DNA from: Flavobacterium tegetincola DSM 22377 | GTDB lineage: Bacteria; Bacteroidota; Bacteroidia; Flavobacteriales; Flavobacteriaceae | Length of the DNA: 64,000 nt | Assembly (NCBI RefSeq): GCF_000425485.1 | Contig: NZ_AUDN01000020.1 | Span: 62,001 to 126,000, forward strand | Reading direction: 5' to 3' | Shown: positions 42,775 to 50,493 of the stretch, one piece after another | How positions within the stretch are numbered: the stretch's first letter is position 1 | How the letters are laid out: every line of letters starts with the position of its first letter | Program-made: the position numbers and the translations under genes | The notes under the pieces: generated by a model | Told to the model about the DNA's origin: nothing | What the model saw: the letters and a program-made list of their open reading frames with translations, nothing else | Databases searched by the model: none

Positions 42775-43974
42775 ATGTATTTATCACAATCCAAAGTTTT
42801 ATTCATGGCAGTTGCCACAGGAATTATTGTTGCTAATTTGTATTATTGTCAACCGTTAATCGTTCTAATCGCAAATGAATTTAACATCCCAGAAGCAGAA
42901 GCGGGAAGCATCACTTATTTAACGCAAGCAGGTTATGCCATCGGGTTATTCTTAATGGTGCCTCTTGGCGATAAAGTTGAGCGTAAAAAGCAAATTTTAG
43001 TTACCACATTTGCATCAGTTCTGGCTTTAATTCTTGCTGCACTTTCAAAAAGTTTCTTCATTCTCGAAATTGCATCCTTATTAATAGGAATAACTTCTAT
43101 AGTTCCACAACTCATTTTACCGCTTGGCGCTTCGTTAAGTGCTCCTGAAAAAAGAGGAAAAGTGATCGGAACCATCATGAGTGGTTTACTCGTGGGTATT
43201 TTATTATCGCGAACCTTGAGTGGATTTGTTGGTGAAATCTGGGGCTGGCGTTCTATGTTTTGGATTGCAGCAGGCGTTTGCTTGGTCTTGTTTTTTGTAA
43301 TCCGTAAACTATTTCCTGAAAATAAACCCACATTTGAGGGTTCATACGGTCAATTAATTCAATCGCTATTTACCTTAATACGAACACAACCCGTTTTGCG
43401 TGAAGCAACATTAATTAATGTGTTTAGTTTTGCACAGTTTGGCGCTTTTTGGACTACTATGGTTTTACTTTTGTCCGAAGCTCCTTTTAATTTCAACAGT
43501 GCCACGATTGGTTTATTCGGAATTGTAGGGGCTTCCGGAGCTTTAGCGGCACCATTAGTTGGGAAAATTGGTGATAAAGGAAGTTCCCGAATTGCAATTG
43601 GTTATGGTATTTTACTTATGTTTTTGAGCTTTATCGTGTTCTATTTCTCGTCAGAAAGCGTTGTTGGACTCGTGATCGGAATTATCTTAATTGATATTGG
43701 TATACAAGCCATTCACATTTCAAATCAAACGCGTGTCTATTCCATTTTACCCGAAGCGCGAAACAGGTTGAACACCGTTTTTATGTCGTTCAGTTTTTTT
43801 GGAACAGCTTTAGGTTCTGCTTTCGGACTGTTTTTATGGAAAATAGGAGCATGGGAAGCGGTTGGTTTAGGCGGAATGGTACTTGCTGCTTTGGCATTTG
43901 CTGTATATGCGTTTACCTATAAATCAAAACGAAAACAGCAACACGCACTTAACAATTCAGAAATTAATTTGTAA
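42775..43974 (+). CDS. Major facilitator superfamily transporter
   Basis: 399 aa from the chosen start. Twelve hydrophobic segments, TM1 VATGIIVANLYYCQPLIVLI and the loop 2-3 motif GDKVERKKQILV typical of drug:H+ antiporters. Relatives export drugs or sugars; the substrate is unknown. The open frame extends to 42673, but a -7 promoter box at 42763-42770 lies within it and the extra residues look non-conserved, so MYLSQSKVLF is preferred; a Met ten codons later is also possible. The next gene's -7 box overlaps this gene's stop codon. Confidence 0.85.
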   Translation: MYLSQSKVLFMAVATGIIVANLYYCQPLIVLIANEFNIPEAEAGSITYLTQAGYAIGLFLMVPLGDKVERKKQILVTTFASVLALILAALSKSFFILEIASLLIGITSIVPQLILPLGASLSAPEKRGKVIGTIMSGLLVGILLSRTLSGFVGEIWGWRSMFWIAAGVCLVLFFVIRKLFPENKPTFEGSYGQLIQSLFTLIRTQPVLREATLINVFSFAQFGAFWTTMVLLLSEAPFNFNSATIGLFGIVGASGALAAPLVGKIGDKGSSRIAIGYGILLMFLSFIVFYFSSESVVGLVIGIILIDIGIQAIHISNQTRVYSILPEARNRLNTVFMSFSFFGTALGSAFGLFLWKIGAWEAVGLGGMVLAALAFAVYAFTYKSKRKQQHALNNSEINL

Positions 43975-43979
43975 ATTTG
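43972..43979 (+). promoter_or_regulatory. -7 box of the cyclophilin-FKBP gene
   Basis: TAAATTTG whose first three bases are the MFS stop codon; 25 bases before the ATG. Confidence 0.5.
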
Positions 43980-44004
43980 CCCTTTAATAAAAAAAATAAA
44001 TACG

Positions 44005-44937
44005 ATGGAAAACGGAATATATGCTAAATTCAACACGCCAAAAGGTTCAATTTTAGTAAAACTTACACACGATTTGACTCCAGGAACGGTAGGGAATTTC
44101 GTGGCTTTGGCTGAAGGAAATTTAGAAAATACAGCACGTCCACAAGGACAGCCTTTTTATAACGGATTGAAATTTCACCGTGTAATTCCAGATTTTATGA
44201 TTCAAGGTGGTTGTCCTCAAGGGCAAGGAACTGGAAATCCTGGTTATAAATTTGACGATGAATTTCATCCTTCTTTGAAACACGATAGACCGGGAGTTTT
44301 AGCAATGGCTAATTCAGGACCAGGAACTAATGGTTCTCAATTTTACATCACGCACATTCCTACGGATTGGTTGGACAACAAGCATACTGTTTTTGGTCAC
44401 GTTGTTGAAGGACAGGATACTGTAGATACTGTTGCTCAAGGCGATACTTTAGAGTCTGTTGAAATTGTGAGAGTAGGAGACGAAGCTCAAAAATGGAATG
44501 CTGTAGAAGCTTTTAGAACTTTTGAAGGTTCAAGAGCCAAACGCGAAGCTGCAGAACGTGAAGCTGGAGAAGCTGCAATGGAAGAAATTGCTGCAGGTTT
44601 TGAAAAAACAGCTAGCGGTTTGCGTTATAAAATGATTAACAAAGGAAGTGGTAAGAAAGCAGAAGTTGGTAAAACAGTTTCGGTACATTACTCAGGACAA
44701 TTGCCTGATGGTAAGGTTTTTGATTCTTCTTACCCAAGAAAAAAACCAATTGAATTTCCTTTAGGAAAAGGGCATGTAATTGCAGGTTGGGACGAAGGTA
44801 TTGCTCTTTTAAGTGTTGGAGATAAAGCTCGTTTTGCTATTCCATCGCACTTGGCTTACGGTTCTGCAGGAGCAGGTGGAGCAATTCCTCCAAACGCAAA
44901 CTTAATTTTTGATGTTGAATTAATGGACGTAAAATAA
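44005..44937 (+). CDS. Dual peptidyl-prolyl isomerase, cyclophilin-FKBP fusion
   Basis: 310 aa. Cyclophilin domain about residues 5-165 (FHRVIPDFMIQGGCPQG, MANSGPGTNGSQFYIT, HTVFGHVVEGQ), an Ala/Glu-rich helical linker to about 200, then an FKBP domain about 200-310 (VSVHYSGQLPDGKVFDSSY, GWDEGIALLSVGDKARF, IPPNANLIFDVELMDV). Such dual-family immunophilins are rare and known from a few bacteria, including Flavobacterium, and from apicomplexans. No signal peptide, so it should speed proline isomerisation during folding in the cytoplasm. It has its own -7 box and a terminator. Confidence 0.93.
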   Translation: MENGIYAKFNTPKGSILVKLTHDLTPGTVGNFVALAEGNLENTARPQGQPFYNGLKFHRVIPDFMIQGGCPQGQGTGNPGYKFDDEFHPSLKHDRPGVLAMANSGPGTNGSQFYITHIPTDWLDNKHTVFGHVVEGQDTVDTVAQGDTLESVEIVRVGDEAQKWNAVEAFRTFEGSRAKREAAEREAGEAAMEEIAAGFEKTASGLRYKMINKGSGKKAEVGKTVSVHYSGQLPDGKVFDSSYPRKKPIEFPLGKGHVIAGWDEGIALLSVGDKARFAIPSHLAYGSAGAGGAIPPNANLIFDVELMDVK

Positions 44938-45004
44938 TTAAGAATTATGAGTTATGAATTTTGAGTGGTAAACGGTATTATCTAAGCTCAAAATTTTAAA
45001 ACAC

Positions 45005-45036
45005 AAATCCCATTGCAATTTTGCATTGGGATTTTT
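45005..45036 (+). terminator. Terminator after the cyclophilin-FKBP gene
   Basis: Stem AAATCCCA/TGGGATTT extended by TGC/GCA across one mismatch, 6-nt loop, followed by T-rich sequence. Confidence 0.8.
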
Positions 45037-45044
45037 GTTTTTTG

Positions 45045-45052
45045 TAGATTTG
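45045..45052 (+). promoter_or_regulatory. -7 box of the secreted orphan gene
   Basis: TAGATTTG, 23 bases before the preferred ATG, immediately behind the preceding terminator. Confidence 0.5.
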
Positions 45053-45075
45053 TAGCACTTTCAAAAAAACTCAAA

Positions 45076-45606
45076 ATGCGAATTCTCTATATCTTTTTAT
45101 TTCTAGGATTTTTCTCTGCAACTGCACAACAACATTGTGGTTATGATTTTTCATCGTTCTTGGTGCTGCACATTCACGAAGATGGAAAGCCTGAGAATAT
45201 TCCCAATCTAAAAGTGACTTTGATTGATTTCTTTGGAAATGAAATGGTTAATACGGGAAATAAATACAGCTGGACTCATCGTGATGAAGTGATGACCTTT
45301 TATGAAAACTATAAAATTGACAGTAAAGGGAATAAATTAACTGAAGATTCAACCGAAGAAAAAGTGCGTTGGTTTTTTCCTTTTTCGAAAGCTACTTATA
45401 TCATTGCTACTACGAATGATTTTCCTATTGAAGGAATGCGTGCTAAAATAGAAGATGTTTCTGAAAAACCTGTTTATCAGACTCAAATTATCAATTTATT
45501 TGCTTTTAATATGTACGTTTTGTGTACGACTCAGGCAGAAAAAGCACAGCAATTTGGGGCTAGAGTGAATAAGCCGGTTAATGTGGTTTTGAAGAGGAGA
45601 GAGTAG
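45076..45606 (+). CDS. Secreted orphan protein
   Basis: 176 aa from the chosen start. Signal peptide MRILYIFLFLGFFSATA with a likely cleavage before QQHCGYD. The mature part begins with a beta-rich domain (FLVLHIHEDGKPENIPNLKV, TLIDFFGNEMV) reminiscent of a carboxypeptidase-regulatory-like sandwich, but no family is certain. Two Cys (near residues 21 and 157) could form a disulfide. The open frame starts at 45013, inside the preceding terminator; the Met at 45076 follows a -7 box and begins the signal peptide. Function unknown. Confidence 0.65.
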   Translation: MRILYIFLFLGFFSATAQQHCGYDFSSFLVLHIHEDGKPENIPNLKVTLIDFFGNEMVNTGNKYSWTHRDEVMTFYENYKIDSKGNKLTEDSTEEKVRWFFPFSKATYIIATTNDFPIEGMRAKIEDVSEKPVYQTQIINLFAFNMYVLCTTQAEKAQQFGARVNKPVNVVLKRRE

Positions 45607-45685
45607 GATTTCTTGCGATGATTTGCAGTATTTTTCTATTTACTTTTATATGAGTTGAAAACATTTCATTTAATAAAAAAAATGG

Positions 45686-45750
45686 TCTCGCAAAGGCGCT
45701 AAGTCCCAAAGGTTGTAATGCAAATTTTGCGTCTTTGCGACTTTGCTAGA
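45686..45750. repeat. TCTCGCAAAGGCGC-type palindromic repeat, copy 2
   Basis: Ends TCTCGCAAAG and CTTTGCTAGA are inverted with one mismatch. Internal modules GGCGCTAAGTCCCAAAG and GCGTCTTTGCG match, in rearranged order and orientation, those of the copy at 28473-28533. It lies in a 226-bp gap that otherwise has only AT-rich sequence and a tiny ATG frame of 19 codons at 45762. Confidence 0.6.
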
Positions 45751-45832
45751 TTAGAAGTGATATGCTAGAAGAAGAAAAGTTTAAAGTATTATGCAAATTA
45801 GGTCTCAATTTAATGATTTAAGAAACTCACCT

Positions 45833-46387
45833 TTATTTCCATTTTATTCCACAGCCAATACTTGGTTTTTGTGGAGAAGCCAAATTCCTATTATAAATCA
45901 AGCTGTCAATCGCGTTTCTCAAGTCTGTTCCTCCGGTAGCTAAACCATTTCCAGGTCGGGAATCGTCTAATTGACCTCTGTAAATTAAGCGATTTTGAGC
46001 ATCAAATAAAAAGAAATCGGGTGTACATGCAGCGTCAAAAGCTTTGGCTACTTCCTGCGTTTCATCATATAAATAAGGAAATTCCATTTTATTTCTAAAA
46101 GCAAATTCGGTCATTTCCAAAGGTCCATCTTGTGGATATTTAACAGCATCATTACTTGAAATTGCCATAATCCCAAGACCTTGAACACGGTAATCATTGG
46201 CAATCATTACAATTTCGTCGATGGCGTGAATCACAAACGGACAATGGTTGCACATAAAGATGACCAAGGTTCCTTTACTGCCTTTTAATTCGTCGAATGA
46301 ATACTGGTAGTTTGAGTTTGTGTCTTCCAATTTAAATGAAGGAGCCACCGTTCCAAGAGGTAACATGCTAGAAGGAGTTTGAGCCAT
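45833..46387 (-). CDS. Thioredoxin-fold redox protein (AhpC/TSA-like)
   Basis: 184 aa. The thioredoxin-type active site is CNHC (Cys46, Cys49) in LVIFMCNHCPFVIHAID, with peroxiredoxin-like surroundings (APSFKLEDTN, FPYLYDETQEVAKAFDAACTPDFFL and the cis-Pro loop). No signal peptide is seen. It probably acts as a cytoplasmic thiol oxidoreductase or peroxiredoxin-like protein; the second Cys arrangement differs from classical AhpC, so peroxidase activity is uncertain. Single gene, divergent from the CsaA-like gene. Confidence 0.82.
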   Translation of the reverse strand: MAQTPSSMLPLGTVAPSFKLEDTNSNYQYSFDELKGSKGTLVIFMCNHCPFVIHAIDEIVMIANDYRVQGLGIMAISSNDAVKYPQDGPLEMTEFAFRNKMEFPYLYDETQEVAKAFDAACTPDFFLFDAQNRLIYRGQLDDSRPGNGLATGGTDLRNAIDSLIYNRNLASPQKPSIGCGIKWK

Positions 46388-46437
46388 TGTGAAATTAATT
46401 TGAAGCTAAATGTACTAAAAAAATACGGTTCGAGTTG

Positions 46438-46445
46438 TATATTTG
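46438..46445 (+). promoter_or_regulatory. -7 box of the CsaA-like gene
   Basis: TATATTTG, 22 bases before the ATG. Confidence 0.5.
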
Positions 46446-46467
46446 AAATACTTAACGAATTTGCATT

Positions 46468-46815
46468 ATGGAAAAAAAGGATCTGATTAGTTGGCCTGAT
46501 TTTGAAAAAATAGATTTACAAGTGGGAACTATTCTTGAAGTAAACGATTTTCCTACGGCTCGAAATCCCGCTTATCAATTGCATATTGATTTTGGCAGTG
46601 AAATTGGGGTTTTAAAAACTTCAGCACAAATTACCAAACGTTATTCAAAAGATGATTTACTGAATCGGCAGATTGTGGCCATTGTAAATTTCCCTAGAAA
46701 GCAAATTGGGAAGTTTATGAGTGAATGTTTGGTTTTAGGAGCGGTTGGAACAGAAGGAGATGTGGTTTTATTAAATCCGGACTTCAGAGTTAATAATGGA
46801 ACTTCAATTGCATAA
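46468..46815 (+). CDS. tRNA-binding domain protein (CsaA/YgjH-like)
   Basis: 115 aa, a single EMAP-II/OB-fold tRNA-binding domain. DFEKIDLQVGTILEV, FPTARNPAYQLHIDFG, VNFPRKQIGKFMSECLVLG and NPDFRVNNGTSIA match CsaA. These small dimers bind tRNA and were also described as chaperone-like in export. The gene is monocistronic and converges on the PUR-family gene with a perfect palindrome between. Confidence 0.88.
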   Translation: MEKKDLISWPDFEKIDLQVGTILEVNDFPTARNPAYQLHIDFGSEIGVLKTSAQITKRYSKDDLLNRQIVAIVNFPRKQIGKFMSECLVLGAVGTEGDVVLLNPDFRVNNGTSIA

Positions 46816-46817
46816 AA

Positions 46818-46847
46818 AAGTCTGAAAATCATATGATTTTCAGACTT
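46818..46847. terminator. Perfect 30-bp palindrome between CsaA-like and PUR-family genes
   Basis: AAGTCTGAAAATCAT followed directly by its exact reverse complement, with no spacer. As RNA it would fold with a small strained loop and could end both convergent transcripts, but no T tract is attached. A dyad protein-binding site is an alternative. Confidence 0.55.
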
Positions 46848-46882
46848 AATGGTGGTTTTTTGGTTTGGTTGTATGCTATTGT

Positions 46883-47266
46883 TTAAATGTCTTCAAAACG
46901 AATGTCTGTAAAACTATTTATTTTAGGTTCTGCTAAAATCGTTTCTTCTTTTTCAGAGAAAAACTCTTTTTTGTAATCTTTTTGATGGCGTTCAGAAATT
47001 ACTTCTTCACCTTTATGATTTAAAACATAAGAAGTCATTTCCTCCAAAATTTCAGCGAAAGCGGTAAAATCCTCTTTGTACAAGTAAATTTTATGTTTCT
47101 TGAAATGAAAAGAACCGTCTTCCTCAGTAAATTTTTTACTTTCCGTAATGGTAATGTAATAATCATCAGCTTTTGTAGCTCTTACATCAAAAAAATACGT
47201 TCTTCGTCCTGCTCTTAAAACTTTAGAAAAAATCTCCTCTTTTTCTAACATATCATTTTCTCTCAT
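46883..47266 (-). CDS. PUR-family nucleic-acid-binding protein (DUF3276)
   Basis: 127 aa. One PUR repeat (about residues 8-80): SKVLRAGRRTYFFDVRATK, DDYYITITESKKF, KHKIYLYKEDFTAFAEILEE, the strand-rich fold that binds single-stranded DNA or RNA as a dimer. The remaining tail is charged. Borrelia and Bacteroidota members are small single-repeat relatives of Pur-alpha; the cellular target here is unknown. Met6 is an alternative start. It follows the second ABC exporter's left end in opposite order (exporter stop to its left is absent; the exporter is upstream on the same strand, 71 bases away). Confidence 0.85.
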   Translation of the reverse strand: MRENDMLEKEEIFSKVLRAGRRTYFFDVRATKADDYYITITESKKFTEEDGSFHFKKHKIYLYKEDFTAFAEILEEMTSYVLNHKGEEVISERHQKDYKKEFFSEKEETILAEPKINSFTDIRFEDI

Positions 47267-47337
47267 AACGCTTCTTGTCTAAAATCTTGTTGTTATTGGT
47301 ATCCAAAAATCAGAAAAAAAAGTTAAATGACCAACAA

Positions 47338-49101
47338 TTACTGCATTTCTTTTTCAGAAAGTTGCTTGTTATAAAGTTCCTTGTAATAGCCTTCTTGGTT
47401 TAATAATTGATTATGAGAGCCTTGTTGAATGATTTGACCATCCTCTAAAATGATGATTTTATCGGCGTTTTTAGCCGAAGAAACTCGGTGCGTTACAATA
47501 ATAGTAGTTTTGTTCTTACAAAACTCTAACAGATTGTGTAAAATTTGCTCTTCAGTTTCCGTATCTACAGCCGAAAGTGAGTCGTCCAATAATAGAATTT
47601 TTGGATCTTTGATAATGGCTCGTGCAATTGAAACCCGTTGTTTCTGTCCTCCAGAAAGTGTAATTCCACGTTCACCAAGGACCGTTTCATATTTCAAATT
47701 GAAGTTGATAATATTATCATGAACTACTGCTTTTTTCGCAGCTTCATAGACTTCTTCATCTGTAGCATTTTCATTTCCAAACTTAATATTGTTCTTAATA
47801 GAATCTGAAAACAAGAAGGCGTCTTGTGGAACGACCCCGATACTATTTCTTAAATCGAATAAATTCAGTGCTCGAATGTCTTTGCCGTCAATGGTAATTT
47901 TTCCTTTATTGACATCATAAAGTCGGCTGATTAATGAAATAATGGTTGATTTTCCAGAGCCTGTTTTTCCAATAATTGCAAGTGTTTGACCATTTTCCAA
48001 TGAAAAGCTTACATTTTTTAAAGCCACAATATCGGTGTCTTCGTAGGTAAATCCTACATTTTCAAAAGCCAACGTACCGTTTATAGGAGTGGATTCAGGA
48101 TTTTTATTTTGAATTTCAGGTTCAATTTTTAAAAACTCATTAATTCGTTTTTGTGACGCTTCTGCCTCTTGAATCATCGACGAAACCCAACCCAAAGAGG
48201 CAACGGGCCATGTAAGTAAATTGACATACAAAATAAATTCAGCAATAATTCCAATGCTGGAAATGGTGCCGTCAATGTACATCATTCCACCAAAATATAT
48301 TACAACTAAATTACTCACGCCAATAAGCGCCATCATCAAGGGACCGAATATGGAATTTATTTTGGCCAATCGCATACTTTTTGCGCGACTTTCTTCTGAC
48401 AATCGTTCTACGTTTACTTGCTGGTTGGCTTCCAAGGAATAGGCTTTGATCACACGAATTCCAGAGAAAATTTCTTGGGAAAAGGTGGATAAATTAGATA
48501 GATTTTCCTGAAAAATGGTACTTCTTTTGTTGATTTCAACGCTTAACTTGAAAATAGCATACGATAATATAGGTAATGGAAGTAACGTATATAAAGTTAA
48601 TTTTGGCGATACATTATACATATAGGCAATTACAAACGTAAAGCGTATTAGTGTATTTATAGAATACATAACTGCAGGACCAACATACATGCGCACTTTT
48701 CCTACATCTTCGCTAATGCGATTCATTAAATCTCCTGTACGGTTTTTCTTATAAAAGTTTTGGGTTAAAACTTCATAATGACGGAAGACTTCGTTTTTTA
48801 AGTCAAATTCTACCAAACGAGACATTACAATTAAGGTTTGACGCATCAGAAATGTCAAAATTCCTGCAATAATTGTGGTGATGATAATAAGTATGATGTT
48901 TTGCAATAATTCACTTGCTACAGCGGTATTGTCAACCAAAGTATCCGCTTTCATTGATGTTTCAATAGCTTGAAAAGATTTGCTGATCAGCTTTGGTGTG
49001 AAGAGCATAAATATTTGAGCAACGATCGTAATAAGGATACCGAACAAAAAACGATATTTATATTTTGCAAAGTATTTATTCAAAAATTGGAGTTCTTTCA
49101 T
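47338..49101 (-). CDS. ABC exporter, fused permease and ATPase, degenerate Walker B glutamate
   Basis: 587 aa. Six membrane helices in the first 320 residues; nucleotide-binding domain with Walker A GKTGSGKST, signature LSGGQKQR, and Walker B KILLLDDSLSAVD. The usual catalytic Glu after the Walker B Asp is Asp here, as in the MdlA/BmrC half of heterodimeric exporters, which suggests it may pair with a second half-transporter encoded elsewhere. Substrate unknown. A PUR-family gene follows 71 bases downstream on the same strand. Confidence 0.88.
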   Translation of the reverse strand: MKELQFLNKYFAKYKYRFLFGILITIVAQIFMLFTPKLISKSFQAIETSMKADTLVDNTAVASELLQNIILIIITTIIAGILTFLMRQTLIVMSRLVEFDLKNEVFRHYEVLTQNFYKKNRTGDLMNRISEDVGKVRMYVGPAVMYSINTLIRFTFVIAYMYNVSPKLTLYTLLPLPILSYAIFKLSVEINKRSTIFQENLSNLSTFSQEIFSGIRVIKAYSLEANQQVNVERLSEESRAKSMRLAKINSIFGPLMMALIGVSNLVVIYFGGMMYIDGTISSIGIIAEFILYVNLLTWPVASLGWVSSMIQEAEASQKRINEFLKIEPEIQNKNPESTPINGTLAFENVGFTYEDTDIVALKNVSFSLENGQTLAIIGKTGSGKSTIISLISRLYDVNKGKITIDGKDIRALNLFDLRNSIGVVPQDAFLFSDSIKNNIKFGNENATDEEVYEAAKKAVVHDNIINFNLKYETVLGERGITLSGGQKQRVSIARAIIKDPKILLLDDSLSAVDTETEEQILHNLLEFCKNKTTIIVTHRVSSAKNADKIIILEDGQIIQQGSHNQLLNQEGYYKELYNKQLSEKEMQ

Positions 49102-49224
49102 AGGTAAGAGAATCGAAAATGATTTAGTTGAATTAAAATGTTAAAAAATTGTATAATTTTAAATTTTGATATGTTTGGCTTTCGGCTCTGAAAATTATTG
49201 TATTATTAAATATATGCAAATTTA

Positions 49225-49255
49225 TTGCAATACTTTGAATAAAACAGTAATTTTG
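49225..49255 (+). promoter_or_regulatory. Promoter of leucine dehydrogenase
   Basis: -7 box TAATTTTG (49248-49255) with TTG 20 bases upstream; leader of about 45 bases to the ATG. Confidence 0.55.
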
Positions 49256-49303
49256 CCCCGTCTTTTTAACAAAGTCATAAAAATCATTTAATAAGTCACA
49301 ACT

Positions 49304-50410
49304 ATGATTACAGAAGTATTAAAACCGAGTGAGCTTCACAAAATCGATCCAGTTTTTGGACAAATGTCATTTGACAACCATGAACAAATTGTTTTTTGTA
49401 ACGACAAAGATACTGGTTTAAAAGCAATAATTGGTATTCACAATACGGTTTTGGGACCTGCCTTGGGAGGAACACGTATGTGGAATTATGCCAACGAATG
49501 GGAAGCATTAAATGATGTTTTGCGATTGTCTCGTGGAATGACTTTTAAGTCTGCCATTTCAGGTTTAAATCTTGGTGGTGGAAAAGCCGTAATTATCGGT
49601 GATTCTAAGATAGACAAAACACCAGAGATGATCAAAAAGTTTGGTGAATATGTAAATTCTTTAAGCGGAAGATACATTACAGCGGAAGATGTTGGAACTA
49701 CAACTGAAGATATGGACAATATCAAAAGTGTAACCAACTTTGTAACTGGTATTTCTGAAAGCAAAGGTGGATCAGGAAATCCTTCGCCAGTAACAGCTTA
49801 CGGTGTTTACATGGGAATGAAGGCTGCAGCTAAATTCCAATTCGGAACTGAAAACTTAAGTGGAAAGAAAATCTTGGTCCAAGGAATTGGACATGTTGGA
49901 GAAACTTTAGTAGATTATTTGACGAAAGAAGGAGCCATAGTTAAAATTACAGATTTAAATCAAATGCGTTTGCAAGAAGTGAGTAATAAATACGGTGCTA
50001 CCATCTTTGGAGGTGCTGATTTATACCGTGCTGATGTAGATATTTATTCGCCATGTGCTTTAGGTGCTACAATTAATGATGAGACTATCAATAAATTGAA
50101 AGCGAAAGTAATTGCTGGAGCGGCGAATAACCAATTGGCAAATGATGCAGTTCACGGTCAGATTTTAAGAGATAAAGGCATTACTTATGCTCCTGATTTC
50201 TTGATTAATGCAGGTGGAATTATCAATGTATATGCAGAAATCGTAGGATACGATAGTGCAGAAGCAATGAGAAGAACAGAGAACATTTACAATACAACTT
50301 TAGAAATTTTAAATTTCGCTAAAGAAAGTAATATCACCACGCAAGATGCAGCAATGCGTATGGCACAAAAAGTGATTGACAAAAGAAAACAAGAAAACGC
50401 ATCTAAATAA
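49304..50410 (+). CDS. Glu/Leu/Phe/Val dehydrogenase, leucine dehydrogenase type
   Basis: 368 aa, the octameric leucine dehydrogenase size rather than the 450-aa glutamate type. Catalytic lysines Lys82 (FKSA) and Lys94 (GGGKAVI) have the expected 12-residue spacing; the NAD-binding GIGHVGETL and the end segment FLINAGGIINV fit. It oxidatively deaminates leucine, valine or isoleucine to keto acids with NAD+ (branched-chain catabolism or precursor supply for iso-fatty acids). Monocistronic, with its own promoter and a hairpin behind it. Confidence 0.93.
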   Translation: MITEVLKPSELHKIDPVFGQMSFDNHEQIVFCNDKDTGLKAIIGIHNTVLGPALGGTRMWNYANEWEALNDVLRLSRGMTFKSAISGLNLGGGKAVIIGDSKIDKTPEMIKKFGEYVNSLSGRYITAEDVGTTTEDMDNIKSVTNFVTGISESKGGSGNPSPVTAYGVYMGMKAAAKFQFGTENLSGKKILVQGIGHVGETLVDYLTKEGAIVKITDLNQMRLQEVSNKYGATIFGGADLYRADVDIYSPCALGATINDETINKLKAKVIAGAANNQLANDAVHGQILRDKGITYAPDFLINAGGIINVYAEIVGYDSAEAMRRTENIYNTTLEILNFAKESNITTQDAAMRMAQKVIDKRKQENASK

Positions 50411-50441
50411 GAAGCAGTTTCAATATTATTATTTATTTTTG

Positions 50442-50469
50442 CAAAGCGAAAGAAGTCTCTTTCGCTTTG
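50442..50469 (+). terminator. Hairpin between leucine dehydrogenase and nusB
   Basis: Perfect 12-bp stem CAAAGCGAAAGA/TCTTTCGCTTTG with loop AGTC. It probably ends the leucine dehydrogenase transcript. A -7-like TATTTTTG at 50434-50441 directly precedes it, so the same hairpin may instead sit in the nusB leader. Confidence 0.65.
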
Positions 50470-50493
50470 TTAATTTTATAAAAGTTCTTATCC

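Noticed and set aside
45762..45821. Nineteen-codon ATG frame beginning MLEEEKFKVLCKLGL
   Set aside because: Too short, no promoter box and no recognised family; kept only as a possible remnant.
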